The position numbers were made by a program, and so were the translations under genes. 64,000 bases of DNA from Pezizomycotina sp. ARF18 (lineage: Eukaryota; Ascomycota). Positions within the stretch are counted from its first letter, which is position 1, and each line of letters starts with the position of its first letter. Location: NCBI GenBank assembly GCA_002224055.1, contig AZLU01000129.1:54186-118185 (forward strand), read 5' to 3'. This document shows positions 46,217 to 58,465 of this stretch, in pieces. The notes under the pieces were generated by a model. It did not search any database and was not told where the DNA came from. It saw nothing but the letters and a program-made list of their open reading frames with translations.

Positions 46217-48356
46217 TTATACGCCAGGAATTTTCAACTTCGTAATATCCAGCCCATCCTCGATTTCCTTCTTAGGAGGCATTTTGCCAGCACGAATCAG
46301 TTCGCGAGCATATGCCATTACAGGGTCCGTCTGCATCGTCGCACGGCAATGACAGTTTGACCTTTCGTAAAGTAACTATTATCTTCGAGCGTTAGAATAT
46401 CTAATTATTAAAAAAAAAAAAAAAAAAAAAAAGGGTTGGGCTAACAAATACAAAAGAGAGGGTAACGTACGCTGAGAACTTATTCTCGTCTAGACTGCCT
46501 TGATAACAATATCGTCGTAGTCTCCTCCATAGCCACAATAACGTAACTGAACTCCTAGCGCAGACCAGAATACAGGAACAAATTCCCTTGGCGTCTTTCC
46601 AGTGGCGATGTATTCGCCAACGATCGACCCGAATTTTGAGCAACGGCAAAATGCTCAATTCTACGTTTTGGTTGTTGTATGGATACGTGGCGATGTCGCC
46701 GACGGCGAAGACATCCTCTTTCCCTTTAACTTGGAAGTTCTCGTCTACGAGGAGTGAACGGTCCTTCTGTAGCAGCGAAGAGTCCAGGTATGAAGTTTCA
46801 GGAGCCACGCCAACACCCAAGATGACAAGGTCAGCGTCCAATTTCTTCCCACCTTTGAGTATGACTGAGCCAACTTTGGAGCTGTCGGATCCTAAATTTA
46901 AGAAAGATGCCGTCAGTATCAAAGACTGCAGGGTCGTAACGAGGAAGATGGATATCTAACCTGACGGCTCGGCGCTTTCAACCGTGGTTTCCATTTCGAA
47001 GGAGACCTTCTTCTTCTCCAGTAGCTTCTGGAAGGTCGCGCCGATCTCCTTGCCGACAACACGTTGCCTGTGAAACGGGGACTTAGCAGGGTTACGGGAC
47101 TAGAAATGGGATTTTTTGGTAATGACATTTAAACTCACATTGGAACTTCTTCCATACCGACAACAACGACATCGTGCTTCTTTCCCTCCAGCGCATTTGC
47201 AACTTCCATTCCGATGAAAGAAGAACCGACTACGACGATCTTCTTCCCGCCTTTATCACCGGCTGCCTGCATGATCTCCTGCACATCGTCTATCGTCCTC
47301 AAGACGAAGATGTTTGATAAGGTTTTGAAGCCTTCAATAGGGAGTTTCCTGGGAGTACCTGTATTTAGACCATGTGTTAGCTTCCTGCGATTCTCCGGAA
47401 TGTTTCTTATGGGGTAAAAATACCTCCTGTGGCGAGAATAAGCTTCTTGTAAGTATAAGTATCGCCTTTCTCGGTCGTCACCTGGTGCTTATCAAAATCG
47501 ACGCTCTTCACGACAGTAGCGTTGTGCACCTTCACGCCCAAATTCTTGTAGAAATCCGCGTCACGGAGGAGGATTTTGTCGGCATCAGTAATCAGTGCCT
47601 TGCTGAGCTTGGTCCTGTCAATTGGAAGATAACTCTCTTTTGACAGAACCGTGATAGTACCCTTGAAACCAAACTGGCGCAACCCTTCAACAGCACCGAC
47701 ACCACCGCTCCCACTAAACTAAGCCATCAGCAATGGAATTCCTTAGAGCGTTAGGTTTTATGAACCCGAAAATTAATGGGAGCTTTTTTCTCTCTCTTAC
47801 CCTCCGACAACCACAACATCCGCACTGGAATCATCCGTGGTAGCGGCTTGGACCATGTCTGGTGCACGTCGGCCAGCTTTAATCTTGGATTCTTCGGCCT
47901 TGATGATCACATCATTGTTATGAAACCTGACTGGGAATGAGTGAAGCGCATCCAATCCTGGACCATCTTCAATCTCTCCGGTGCTAACTCTGAAGCAGGA
48001 TCCGTGACTATCATTTGGTTGGAAAAAAAAAGAAAGGTTAGTCTTGTCGAATAAGTCTCTTCCTTATGCAAAAGAAAACCAAAAAAAAAGAAGAGAAAGA
48101 AAAGAAAGACGGGGAGGAACGAAACGAAATAGATTCTACTTACAACGGACAAGTCAGTCTCCCGTCGAGCGTCAGTACACCTTCACGAGGGGGAGGTTGT
48201 AGTGCGTGCACAGGTGCGAAGTCGCGCGAACCTCGTTGTTGTACTGCACCAGAAGAACTTTAGAGTCCTTAATGCCTTCGACCTCGCATTCCCTCATGAA
48301 CCCGGGTGGAGTTCGGAAGCGGAGACGTTCAAAAGCTTGAAATCCGAGGCGGGCAT
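46217..48356 (-). CDS. Rieske-type AIF/AIFM3-like FAD oxidoreductase
   Basis: An apoptosis-inducing-factor-like flavoprotein with an N-terminal Rieske [2Fe-2S] domain. The start is ATG 48356 (MPASDFKLLNVSASELHPG). The Rieske motif is SHLCTHYNLPLVKG (C-T-H), then TCP, an intron with a GTAAGT donor, and HGSCFRVSTGEIED, giving C-P-F-H across the splice. VVVVGG is the FAD-binding loop. The body includes RQFGFKGTITVLSKESYLPI, DRTKLSKALITDADKILLRD and KKLILATGG. The NAD-binding region reads KKIVVVGSSFIGMEVANALE, with DADLVILGVGVAPETSYL and DVFAVGDIATYPY (second FAD motif). The C-terminus is SYFTKGQTVIAV, DPVMAYARELIRAGKMPPKK, LDITKLKIPGV, stop 46217. At least five introns and several single-base breaks (for example at about 48310 and 46345) are present. 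Confidence 0.88.
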
Positions 48357-48918
48357 CTTTGATGAAGTACAGCTAGAAAACGACCTTGGGTGTGACGGCG
48401 CAAATTGTTTCAAAGTAGCTTTGGAAGTTGAATTGAAGCTTATAAATGGGCTTGCAAGCGGTCGTAAATCCTGTTTACAGGTGCAAAATCGGATGGCTCC
48501 AAAGGACGGCAGTACCTAACGGTGTTATAATTTCTAGCACCGAGAATATAAATGCGCGGGAGCAGTTTCCAATTGACGGAATACGTATTAAAAGTCGTAG
48601 TATTTAGCATTCAAAAGCTGCTGCCCGTGCATCTGTGAGATTTAATACTTAATTATATACCGATTCGATGGAGAGTATTAGACTGAAAAAAACAAATTAC
48701 TTTATATGTACCTAAGTAAGTATGCAATTATATGAGCTTATGGTGATTAATACTAATTGACTAACTTGTTTTTCTCTCTTCGTCCTCTTCCTTTTTCTTT
48801 GAATAAGTAAGGATTTCGGAGATAAGGGGAAAAAAAGAAAGGACCAATTTCAAAAATACTTAAGACGAAGCTGTCGAATAATAATAATAATAGTGCGAAG
48901 GTTAAATGTTATCAAGTA

Positions 48919-48952
<34 letters not shown>

Positions 48953-48954
48953 TA
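48919..48954. repeat. TTA microsatellite
   Basis: About 11 tandem TTA units in spacer DNA. Confidence 0.95.
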
Positions 48955-49050
48955 TTGTTAAAGTATTAAGTACACGGACGGAGGGAGATATTAGAAATAT
49001 ATATATAAGGGCGCCATTGACTTATAAGATACTTTTTAAACTGGCAGACC

Positions 49051-49158
49051 TACTAAATACTAGATACTAAATACTAAATACTAAATACTAAATACTAAAT
49101 ACTAAATACTAAATACTAAATACTAAATACTAAATACTAAATACTAAATACTAAATAC
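49051..49158. repeat. 7-bp tandem array (TACTAAA), about 15 copies
   Basis: After one TACTAAA and one variant TACTAGA, the unit repeats about 13.4 times without a mismatch to 49158. It is intergenic. The unit is not a known fungal telomere repeat (TTAGGG-type). Confidence 0.93.
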
Positions 49159-49880
49159 CCACAAAGAGAGACAAGGAGGAGATAGTATTGCCATTAGCTT
49201 CAACTTCATTGGATCGGTTCATCTGGTTCCGAGCAAGAAATCCGAGGGAGGAGAGGCTGATGATAATCTGATGATGATCTGATGATCTGATGATCTGATT
49301 AGATTCGATTAGGTGATCTAAGGCCTTTGAGCGTAGAAGAAATCTGGAGATATTCGAGATAAAAGGCGTACTCTAGTAGAGGGAGGGTACGTATACCAGA
49401 TATCCTAGCCAGGACCGGAAGTGAGATATAAATATAGAGCTAGAATACGTATACGAAAGAGCTTACTTAGAAAGACGAAATAGAAAAAAAAAAAAAAAAA
49501 AAGCTGTATTTTCTCTTATTTTATTTTATCTTATTAAATTTACTCTTACGCTGGAAAAGTGCTGCGTCAATGGCGGCGGGGGTGGGCAGTGCTACTATAC
49601 ATAAAATGGAAAATAAAGGACAAAAAAGGACAAAAAAGGCTGAGATTATTTTGTAGGATTTTGATAAATTCTTCAATTTCGACGGATACCGCCAATTACT
49701 CCCTTTCCCCTTCCTTTGTAATACATTCCCGATAGAAGCAGCATTCTCTCCATTTACGAGATCCTTTTCTAGTTCGCTTTTGCCCTAGAACCCCTACCCT
49801 TAGCTTAGTCGCGCCAGCGCGAGCAACTACTCTAGTAGTAGCAGCAGCAAACAGCTCCCGAGCCGCTTGCACCTTAAATC

Positions 49881-51678
49881 ATGGCAACGGTTAGGCTAGT
49901 CCTCAATCACCCAACAACACACGTCTACACCAACCTAGACAACTTGAGCGGCAAAGTCGTGCTCAATTTGGAGACGCAGGACACAATCTCGGAGATCGTT
50001 GTCAAACTGGAAGGAGTTTTTAACTACGAAATTGACGGTTCCAACGGAGAATAATCAAAAGGAGCGCAAGGAAGTCGATGAGCACAAGGTGCGTAGATGA
50101 AAAGGAAGATGACAGAGAGCTAATAATATAATAAAGCGAGGGAAAAAGAAAGAGGAAAGTTTGGAATGTATTCTAACATAGTCGATAACAGGTCCTGTAT
50201 CAAACCTCGACAGTCTTCCCTCGGAAGCAGTAAGGCGACAACAAAAATCATCTCATGTCCCATCTTACACCTCAATGCCGGCATCTACGAATATCCGTTC
50301 GGCTTTAAAATCCCCATTAACAACAGCTGCCTCCCTATGACCGGATGGCTCTCGAAACTCAACATGAGCCAACGAGCTCAGCAAGTGCAACCGCGCAAGC
50401 AGCATCTAAAATCCACACTGCCGCCTTCCTTAACCGTCGTGAGTGGGAATGAACAAGCTAGGTTAGATACTATGTAAAAGTGACGGTCAAAAGGTTGAGC
50501 TTCCCGATCCCTCCTGCTTTAAACCTCCTAAAGTTGAAGCTTATGGACTAATATATCCTTTCTCTCTCTCTCTTTTTTTTTTTTTTGGACAAAATAACCG
50601 CGCAGACCATCGTTCCTCAAGATCAACCCTAGAGAGGAGAGCACGTTTGTGTTTTGCCCGATCGAACCACCGCGGCCGCCAGCTACGGGGCAGGAAATAT
50701 TTGCGAAGCGAGAACACCAATTCGTCAAGCACCGAAGAAGAAAAAGCAGGGTCTTTTCGCTTCTCTGCGCGGTCCGAGTAATGACGGCCCCATCACCAAA
50801 TCTCGTTTCTCAATCGAGGCCAGGTTACCGGCCCCTGCAATTATCTCTCACAGTAAGCCGCTGCCGTTGAGGATAATTGTGAAAAAACTCGAAGAATTCG
50901 ACCATCCAATATTTTTCCGCGGCATTCAGCTACGGCTGCTCTCGAAAACACACATCGAATGCTACGACATTCAAAGAGACGTATATGGAGCGCTGGAATT
51001 TTTAAGCAATTATAGCCTCAAGATCCCGGTGGGCTACGAAGAGTCGACGGTAAATAAAGAGATCGAGGTCGACTCCTCTCCATGGAACAGTTGCCATGTC
51101 CCTACTACTGTCGCGCCGACCTTTGCCTCGTGCAATATCTCACGCGTGTACCTGCTTGAGATTGTGATAGGTGTGAGCGTGGGCGATATGGAGTTTTACG
51201 ATGTGAGTTTGTTTTCATAGCCGTTGCTTTTCGCCTTCTTTTTTTTAGCACTATATGAACCTATAATCGTGAACAGACTATCCCTCTACAAATCCCCGTA
51301 AGCGTATACTCTGGGATCGAACCTCCAAAGGAGCTTCTCAAGCTAGCGGATGGTGCTCAACCCCCTGCGAGCACATCAGCACCGACTCCCTCGAAATCCA
51401 AAATGGATACCGAAAAGGCAACTCTCGCCGCGAACGGCTCCAGCGCTTCGACATCACAATCAGCCTCTGCGGCCGCGCCTGAGGCATCCGGTTCCGCGCA
51501 GGGAATTCCGCACCCATCGGATCCAGCTCCAGCGTTTGATCAATTAGGCGATGCCGCTCCTCCTCCGACGTACGATGAAGCTACAATACCGGCTGATATC
51601 TCAGACCTGCCACCTGTTAGCGGACCCCGTCGGGAGTATCCGCAGAATCCGGATTATTTCCGCCAAGAAAAGAGCTAG
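49881..51678 (+). CDS. Alpha-arrestin (ART-type) with PPxY motif
   Basis: A fungal arrestin-domain adaptor of the kind that links plasma-membrane cargo to the Rsp5 ubiquitin ligase for endocytosis. The ATG at 49881 opens MATVRLVLNHPTTHVYTNLD, SGKVVLNLETQDTISEIVVK. After an intron near 50090-50191 come LNAGIYEYPFGFKIPINNS, PSLT, YYVKVTVKR, then FCPIEPPRPPATGQEIF. The C-terminal arrestin domain reads SRFSIEARLPAPAIISHSKP, PLPLRIIVKKLEEFDHPIFF, IQLRLLSKTHIECYDIQRDV and IPVSVYSGIEPPKELLKLAD. An Ala/Ser-rich tail carries PPTYDEAT (PPTY at 51562-51573), the canonical Rsp5 WW-binding site, and ends at 51678. Frame breaks occur near 50048, 50280, 50440 and 50720. An intron lies at about 51202-51276. 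Confidence 0.88.
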
Positions 51679-52535
51679 ATCTATATCTTCTCGTATATCT
51701 GTTTGTTCTCCTTGCAGTTTAATTTGCTATAGCTTTGTTTCTTCCGTCGGCGCAATGGTAGATCGGTTTAATGTTTAATATTCGCATACTTATTAGCTTC
51801 ATAGCGGTTTTTTTTTTTTTTTTTTTTTTTTTCATTCTTTTCTGTACTTTTTTTAATGATCTCGTTCAGTCTTTGAAACATCTAAATATTCCTCAGTGTT
51901 ATAGAATAGCAATATCAAAATCCCTCTTGTTAGCTGGGACCCTGTTGGTTCATTTGATCACCATAGATATATTTTGAACTATTTCTAGATAAAATGTCAG
52001 CCACTGCTTCAGTAAGTAAAGATCAATAAGGAAAGCAGGTTGTTGTTCTTTTTGAAGAGAAAAGTAGATATATATGTCCGGATGAAGGAAAATTCCGCTC
52101 CGAAGTTGTCGGAAATCCCCCCTTGGCTTTTTTCTCTTGTTTTCTTTTTTCTTTTTTTCTGGTTGTTGTCCCTGTCTCCCGCTTGTTGTTGTTATGGTTA
52201 TTTTGCCGAAACCTCCAAAATAAAACAACCACGAACCCGCGTTCATAATAAATAACTACCACCACTTCACCCTATTTCCTTCCTGTCATGATTGCTTCGT
52301 GAACGACCGAAGTTTTTTTCTCTCTATTTTTAATTCCTCCTCCGATCGCTGAGATACCGTAGATATAAATAATCTTCACATAGTCTATTGAGTCCATACT
52401 AGAGTTATTTCCCTGTCTGCACTCAGCTTATTTTGGTTGAAGCCTTGCAGGAACTTGTGTTGAGATAGGAAAGGAGAATCATCAACAAACACCAGGAGAA
52501 GGGAGGCTACAAAACCCCTTGCGATCATCGCAATC
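51679..52535. other. Spacer between arrestin and Msd1/ADIP genes
   Basis: No gene seen. T23 tract at about 51809-51831; pyrimidine-rich sequence at 52100-52170. Probably 3' flank plus the leader of the next gene. Confidence 0.6.
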
Positions 52536-54292
52536 ATGAACAGCGACCTAAATTCTGCCTCAAAATACGTCAATAATCTTCTTGCGTCCCGAGGACTCTT
52601 GAAGGATGGGATACCGATCCCCTTTGCGAACCCTGGCGAAAGCGACGATGCCGCAATGAGAATACTGAACCTCGTCCACGACCTCATCAACAAGAGAGAC
52701 GTAAGTAGATGCTTTAGGAGATGTCATGCGAACAAAAGTTTTCAAAGGGGAATAAAGGCGCTGACTTGGGATTTCAATCACATACACAGCGAGATGCGGA
52801 GCACAGAGAAAGCCTCGCAATGACGGTGCGGACACTGAAGGCGGCGGAGGAAAGCACTATGCGAAAATTGTAAACAATTTATTTAACTTTTAGCCTGGAC
52901 TGCATTGTTCCTTTTCTTTTCTTTTTCTCCTTCCTTCCTTTCTATCTTTTTTTCTCTCTCACCTAGGTCATCCCATTAATAACTTCTCCCTGTAGGACCG
53001 GCTCAAAATCAGCTGCGACGAAATGAACCGCCGGTGCGCAATCCTCCAAGGCCAAGAAAGGATCCTCAACTCAACGGCACGGACGGCGGAAGCCCGCGCG
53101 AAATCGCTCAAGGACGAATCTGCCCGCCTGAAAATCCTGACCCAGCAGGTGCGCACGCAGTGCGCGAACGACATACGGAAGCGCGACGTGCAGATCTCGC
53201 GCATGAAAGAGAAGCTGCTGGATGCGTCGAGGGAGGGAGGGTAGCGGCAGCAGGTCGTCGGCTGCTATTATTCCGGGCGTTACGCTGTCAACTTCCGCAT
53301 CGGCGTCCATGTCTGCATCGGCGATAGGCAGCAGGCAGCAACACCAGCTGGACTACGACGCCAGGACGGATCCTTCGCTAACCAGTGAAACCACAGCGTT
53401 TTAACGCAGCTGTCGCAATCGCTCTCGGACGAAAACGAAACGCTGGCGTCGATGATACGCAACGCCGTCTCGACCATCAAAGCCATCTCCGGTATGGACT
53501 CGTCTGATGACGGCCGTGAAAATAACGCCGACGGCAGCGACGACGGTGGAGAGGTGGCAACTATGAAGATGAACGACTCGTTACAGCTAGGGACTCTTCG
53601 CACGCGACGCTAGCGCGCGAGATGGACCATGTACTGTACGAGCTCAAGGAGCTCCTGAACCAGCCCAACTACGTACCCATCGAAGACTTGCTCTACCGCG
53701 ACAGGGAGATCGATAGGCTGAAGACGCAGGTTAAGGGTCTGCATCTGGAGTGGAGGAAAGCGATAGAGCTCGTCGAGATCGTGAATAGGCGGTCCGCGAT
53801 GCTTACAGCGAAGGAGTCTTCTGTGCTGGATAACGTGATCGAGAAGGGGAAGAGGACGGTTCTGGAAGAGCTTCATTTGAATTATGAACCGCCGCAGTTA
53901 GCAGCGGGGCAATGGAAAAGACAATCCTAGAAGAGGAGGAGGACAACGACGAAGCCGACCACACGGTGCGCGGGGAAGAACTCGACTTTGAAGCAGAAAT
54001 ATCGCACCACCTCGCTGATCAATCCTATATCACCTAACGTCTTGGAGGATAAGAGCTATATGGAGCAGTTCTCCCCGATCCGTAAAAACACTGGGCCAAA
54101 TGTGAGTAGCTTACACCCTTTGTGAAGAGGGAGAAGCCGGAATTAGTACACTAACATAACTCTTTCCTCTAGGATTCTAATATTCAGACCCCATCAATCT
54201 TGAAGCCCACGTCTTCGGCAATCAGGAAACCACAATCTATCAAGACTAACAAACGACTTACCAAAGTGAATGCACCTCTGTTAAGACGATAG
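52536..54292 (+). CDS. Afadin/alpha-actinin-binding (ADIP/Msd1/SSX2IP) coiled-coil protein
   Basis: The ADIP-domain family includes fission yeast Msd1, which anchors microtubule minus ends at spindle poles. The ATG at 52536 gives MNSDLNSASKYVNNLLASRG, LLKDGIPIPFANPGESDDAA and RILNLVHDLINKRD, the conserved N-terminal block. An intron (52699-52789) leads to a short exon with DREHRESLAMTVRTLK-type coiled coil, and a second intron (about 52871-52995) follows. The central coiled coil is NRRCAILQGQERILNSTART, TQQVRTQCANDIRKRDVQIS and MKEKLLDASREGG. The C-terminal half has LNQPNYVPIEDLLYRDREID and ELVEIVNRRSAMLTAKE, with the tail exon ending TKVNAPLLRR at 54292. Four or more single-base breaks lie at 53235-53620 and 53910-54040. 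Confidence 0.85.
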
Positions 54293-54802
54293 AGAACAAG
54301 GTTCATGTCATATCGAAAACATGCCTTCATTTTTTTTATTTATCATCAACTGTTTTGAGTAATACTTCGAGGAGCAAGTACTGCATCTGTGGGTTGATAC
54401 CTATTCACCAAAAGAAACAACAGACCTTTGTTTATTGCAAACCTGTTCCTCATTATTATTATTAATTCTCATGATACCATTTTGAAGCATTAATACTTCT
54501 TATACCCTTACATGTAAATAGACTTACAGCCTTTTATTTCTTCTCTGCATACTGTTTGGAGTTTCTTAGCAAGATCGTTTCTCTTTCCCTTTCCTTTTTT
54601 CCGCTTCAAATTTAAGATTTCACCAAAAAACTTCAAGATCAAAAATTTTCTACAAAAGTGAAACTTCGTGAAATAGCTGTGCATTTCACGCTACGAGCTT
54701 ACGATATGATCATTTTAAAATGCCGCACTAGAAAAAGAAAAGGAGAAATGTTTAATAATATTTTTGACATAAGTGTATCGCCGCCGAAACAGAGGTGTTA
54801 TC

Positions 54803-57272
54803 TCAATCGGCTTTGATTGCACTGTATTGCACAGAAAAAAAAATGAAGGCATTAGCGGTCGGCAAAACAGTATAAGAGTAACCTCAAAGAGAAGGGGGGA
54901 GTAGGAGGGGAGAAGAAAGGGGGGGGGGGGGGGCTGGTTGTGACAAAGAAACCAACAGCACTTACATATATATCTGTCGCACGAACGCGTACGACGCTAG
55001 GAAGCCAATGGTGCCACCCAGGATCCCAAAGATCGCGCAACCCAGGAAGCTGTACCCGAAAAAGAGCAGCCCGCTCACGAAACCCTGGATGTGCAACCTG
55101 GTGAAGTAGTACCAAACACTATACAAGAAGATCCAAACCGCGCTACCGCCACCGACGAGGAAAGAGCGCCACCACCAGTGGTGGTTCTAATCGCACGCAG
55201 TAATTAGCAATCCAACTTCGCTGTCCCAGAGAAGCAAGAAGAAAACGAAGGGGGTGGTGGGTTGATTAATGATGATGACCTACCTCGGCGCACAATTGGA
55301 AGTACGTAATGACGATGGTAATCTCGACAATGGTAACGAGAAGGATCAGCACGATAAGCGCTAGAAATCCGTACATGTAGTAATACCCGCTCTTATCCTG
55401 CCAAATGCTCTTGAACACAAACAGGAGCTCGATGAATATGACCGCGAAGGGTATAAGGCCACCGAGGAGCACGCTGGGAGTGTCCTGAGGTAGAAAGGCT
55501 GCGTGGGGATCTGCCGCGGTATCTGAGTGGCTCTAGTCGGATGCTCGTACGGGTTTGCTTGAAGCCATACCAAGTTCGAGTATGACCAGCGGCAAGGAGA
55601 TAAGCAGCCACATGCACAAAAGGCCAGCAAGGTTGAGAAAGGTAAAGCGCTGGAAGACGCTTGAGCCCACACGAATAGGTTGAGAACGAAGACGATCGTG
55701 AAAGCCGTGCCAGGTATAAGCAGAGCCGTCTACATAAAAAATCGATAGGTTAGTATAGTACCGCTTACATTGGTATGCGATTATTTAAGGACGAGAAAAG
55801 GTCACTTACGAGGAGAGCGTTCTTGAACCAATTTTCGCCGCCGAACGTTTGGTAAACCCTTCCTGAAAAATATCCGCAGAAGGCTCCCGCGAAGACGAAC
55901 AGGAACAGAGCGAAGCTAATAAATCCTCCTCTGTAGCTCGGGTTCAAAACGCCAACGGCGGCCAATATCAGCAACGCCGTAAACGTAGCGAGAAGCTGCG
56001 CACCGCTCCCGATGATTGGGGCGAGCAAGCCTCCGAACCGTGGCGGGCGGAACACGTCGCCATGGACCAGTTTCCAGCCGGTGACGTCGTCGATCAGCTC
56101 TTCGTCCTCCTCCTCGCCGCCTTCACCATCTTCTCCCGCACGCTCGCCGATCGGCGCAAGTCGCTTCATCGGTCGTGGGACGTCTCCCTCGACACCCTTC
56201 TCGTTGTAAGTCTGAATATCTCGGCTCAGGGTCCGCACCAATACCACACCAGTCATGGCCGTAAGCATGAACGCGATCACGACGGAGTTTATTATAGCCA
56301 GCCAGTGGATCTTGGACGATTCCTCGTTGTTCACAAAGTAGAGGTCCACCGGTTCGACCATTCGATCGAGTTGTCCTCCTCCCAATAGACGGAATAAGTA
56401 TAAGGGATCCCAAGCTTCGCATCGTCTCCACCTTCAGCTGATAGCGCAAGCGGAGGGGCGGCTGCTCCTTTAACGATTCCGGGCAAGCACCTTCGGGGCC
56501 GGCAATGGATTTCGTGTAAACTTCGAATGCCACAATGACCTTTTTATCCCGATCTTTCGCACTATTCCGGTATCGAATGAGTAAAGTTACGTGATTATTT
56601 ATGTAAGCGACATCGTTGTTGAAGTATCCGAGCTTGAATCCTGCTGCGTAGTATTTCCGGGTCTTGTCGACAGTCGTAAACGGCGTTGCTCCGGGGAGGT
56701 TGTCAACTATCCTGTTTTATGATTAGAATCTACAACCAAGATACAGCCTTTGATTTCTTTTCCTCATTTCTGCGGAGAGAAATGGCTAAAAGGACGGAAA
56801 GAAGAGCTTCGCGCGATCGTTCTAGCTTAAAGGTAAAAAGCTTCCGTGGTAAAGAAGAGCAGCACCAATTGCAACCTACCATTCAACGACGTAATTATTC
56901 GCTATCAATTCCTTCGCCCGGTCTACCTCAGCTTTACCAACGACCGGTCGCAAAGGTGTTTGCACACCTCGTTCTGTCCCATGTGTAGCTCATAGTCACT
57001 GCTGACAATCCTGTCCCCACGTAATACTTCGCCAAGATTCAAGCCGTGATGTTTTCCGCCTTTGATCTTACACACGAACGGTAGCTCGTAGTATGAGTAT
57101 GGTAATTGGGTGTTGTCGGATGTCGCCTTGTTCACGAAGAGTGGGACCTTTTCGTCTTTCGCGTACGTTCTTTCGGAGAAGCCTTTTTTGTGATAGTTGT
57201 CCCGTAGAATGGGATTAGATCGAGTGGTTAGCCGCAACGAGAATGGAGGAGCACATTGACAAAAGAAAGGAA

Positions 57273-57305
<33 letters not shown>

Positions 57306-57423
57306 GAAAAAAAAAATCAAAAATCAAAACAAGAGGAAAGTGAAATACCTGGTATGTAGAGGCATCGGATAGGCGACAGAACGTTACCAGAGTGACTAGG
57401 AAATAACTTCGTAGTAGCCCCAT
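54803..57423 (-). CDS. EMP70/TM9SF (nonaspanin) multispanning protein
   Basis: A nine-TM Golgi/endosome membrane protein of the TM9 superfamily, linked to membrane-protein sorting and adhesion. The start is ATG 57423 (MGLLRSYFLVTLVTF, signal peptide); the upstream in-frame ATG at 57486 is less likely. An intron (about 57223-57346) precedes VPLFVNKATSDNTQLPYSYY, GLNLGEVLRGDRIVSSDYEL and HMGQNEVCKHLC. The membrane half contains MVEPVDLYFVNNEESSKIHW, LAIINSVVIAFMLTAMTGVV, DVTGWKLVHGDVFRPPRFGG, NPSYRGGFISFALFLFVFAG and ENWFKNALL. An intron, further TM exons and SGLLFFGYSFLGCAIFGILG follow. A 19-nt last exon (54803-54821) after a CAG acceptor completes QIYIAIKAD, the usual lysine-containing cytosolic end. 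Several single-base breaks; a G tract (about 54920-54932) lies in the last intron. Confidence 0.92.
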
Positions 57424-58465
57424 CCTTGACGGAGGGTTGAAAAGGAATAGGGCATAGATGAGGATGTGATTGCTAACTGTCCTCACCAGCAGCCGAAAAA
57501 AGGTTTGTAGAAACCAAAAGCGTAGAGGTGATAATATCGACCAAAACGATACGATACAAAATACAGACGAAGGTGCAATTTGCTCAGTTAGTTAGCTTGA
57601 CGATGAGAAAAATAATGGTGATGGTGAATGATATATATATACGCTCGCGTCTCTATATAAATTCGGGTCCTTGTCACGTTTGAGCTCTGTATATAATAAA
57701 TATAATTAATTTTAAAGTTACCAGGTATCCCGTTTTATAAAGTTAAAATTAGCGGGTAATTGATCGCAAGGGAAAACCCTTTTTAAAGTAGCACTTACTC
57801 ACTTTTTTCTTTCCTTTTTCTTTTTTTTTTCGTTCAGATATTGCGTGTTGTTCCAGACCAAATACAGGTATCTAAATTAAGCCTCGGACGTAATTGAATG
57901 ATTTAGAATGAAGATTCTTGTATACTCTAAGTTTATATATATATATATATAACTTGAGTATAGGATAACTCATTCACGGAAGATGAAGGCGCAATTGGAT
58001 AATTAACAACCACAGTTAATCTGCTGAGTGATGACGAGATTCAACAAGCAACTGCTTGGCTGGGTCCTGGTTTGAAATTTTTTTGGTTTTCTTCAGATAA
58101 TTAATTTGACATGCTTCCTTCCAATGTCTGAAATGAGAGCTCGAGAACTACAATGCTGCTGATGGTAGATAGAAATGGGATTCCATGAATACGCAAGATG
58201 ACAATTGATCGAGAAGAAATATAGCAGGAAGCGCAAATTATTATAAAACGATGGTTACCAGTTTTGTATACACTTGAGAGAAGCGGGAGAAAAAAAAAAA
58301 AAAAAAAAATAAAAAATAAAGAGAAAAGAAATTAACAGATGAAGGGGATTTGAAGGTTACAATGGCGGATCAAACAATGGGGCAGTAAAAAATCAATGAA
58401 TACAGCATCTTAAAAAAAATAAAAATAAAATAAAATAAAATATTTAATATTTCTAATTCTCTTTA
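57424..58465. other. AT-rich spacer, no gene seen
   Basis: The upstream region of the TM9 gene and 3' flank of the Nup2-like gene. (AT) run at 57932-57950; A20 tract at about 58290-58309; TAAAA repeats at 58411-58445. Confidence 0.6.

Larger units (their letters stand above)
48357..49880. other. Intergenic region with tandem arrays
   Basis: No coding signal. It holds a TTA microsatellite (48919-48954), the 7-bp array (49051-49158), a short GATGATCT array at about 49258-49300, an A20 tract (about 49483-49502), and the leader of the arrestin gene. Confidence 0.6.

Noticed and set aside
48202-48519. Plus-strand open frame of 105 codons
   Set aside because: Antisense of the Rieske domain of the AIF-like gene, where CTH and HGSC motifs are on the minus strand.
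49051-49158. 7-bp array considered as an internal telomere repeat
   Set aside because: TACTAAA does not match TTAGGG-type fungal telomeres and the flanks are ordinary gene-bearing DNA.
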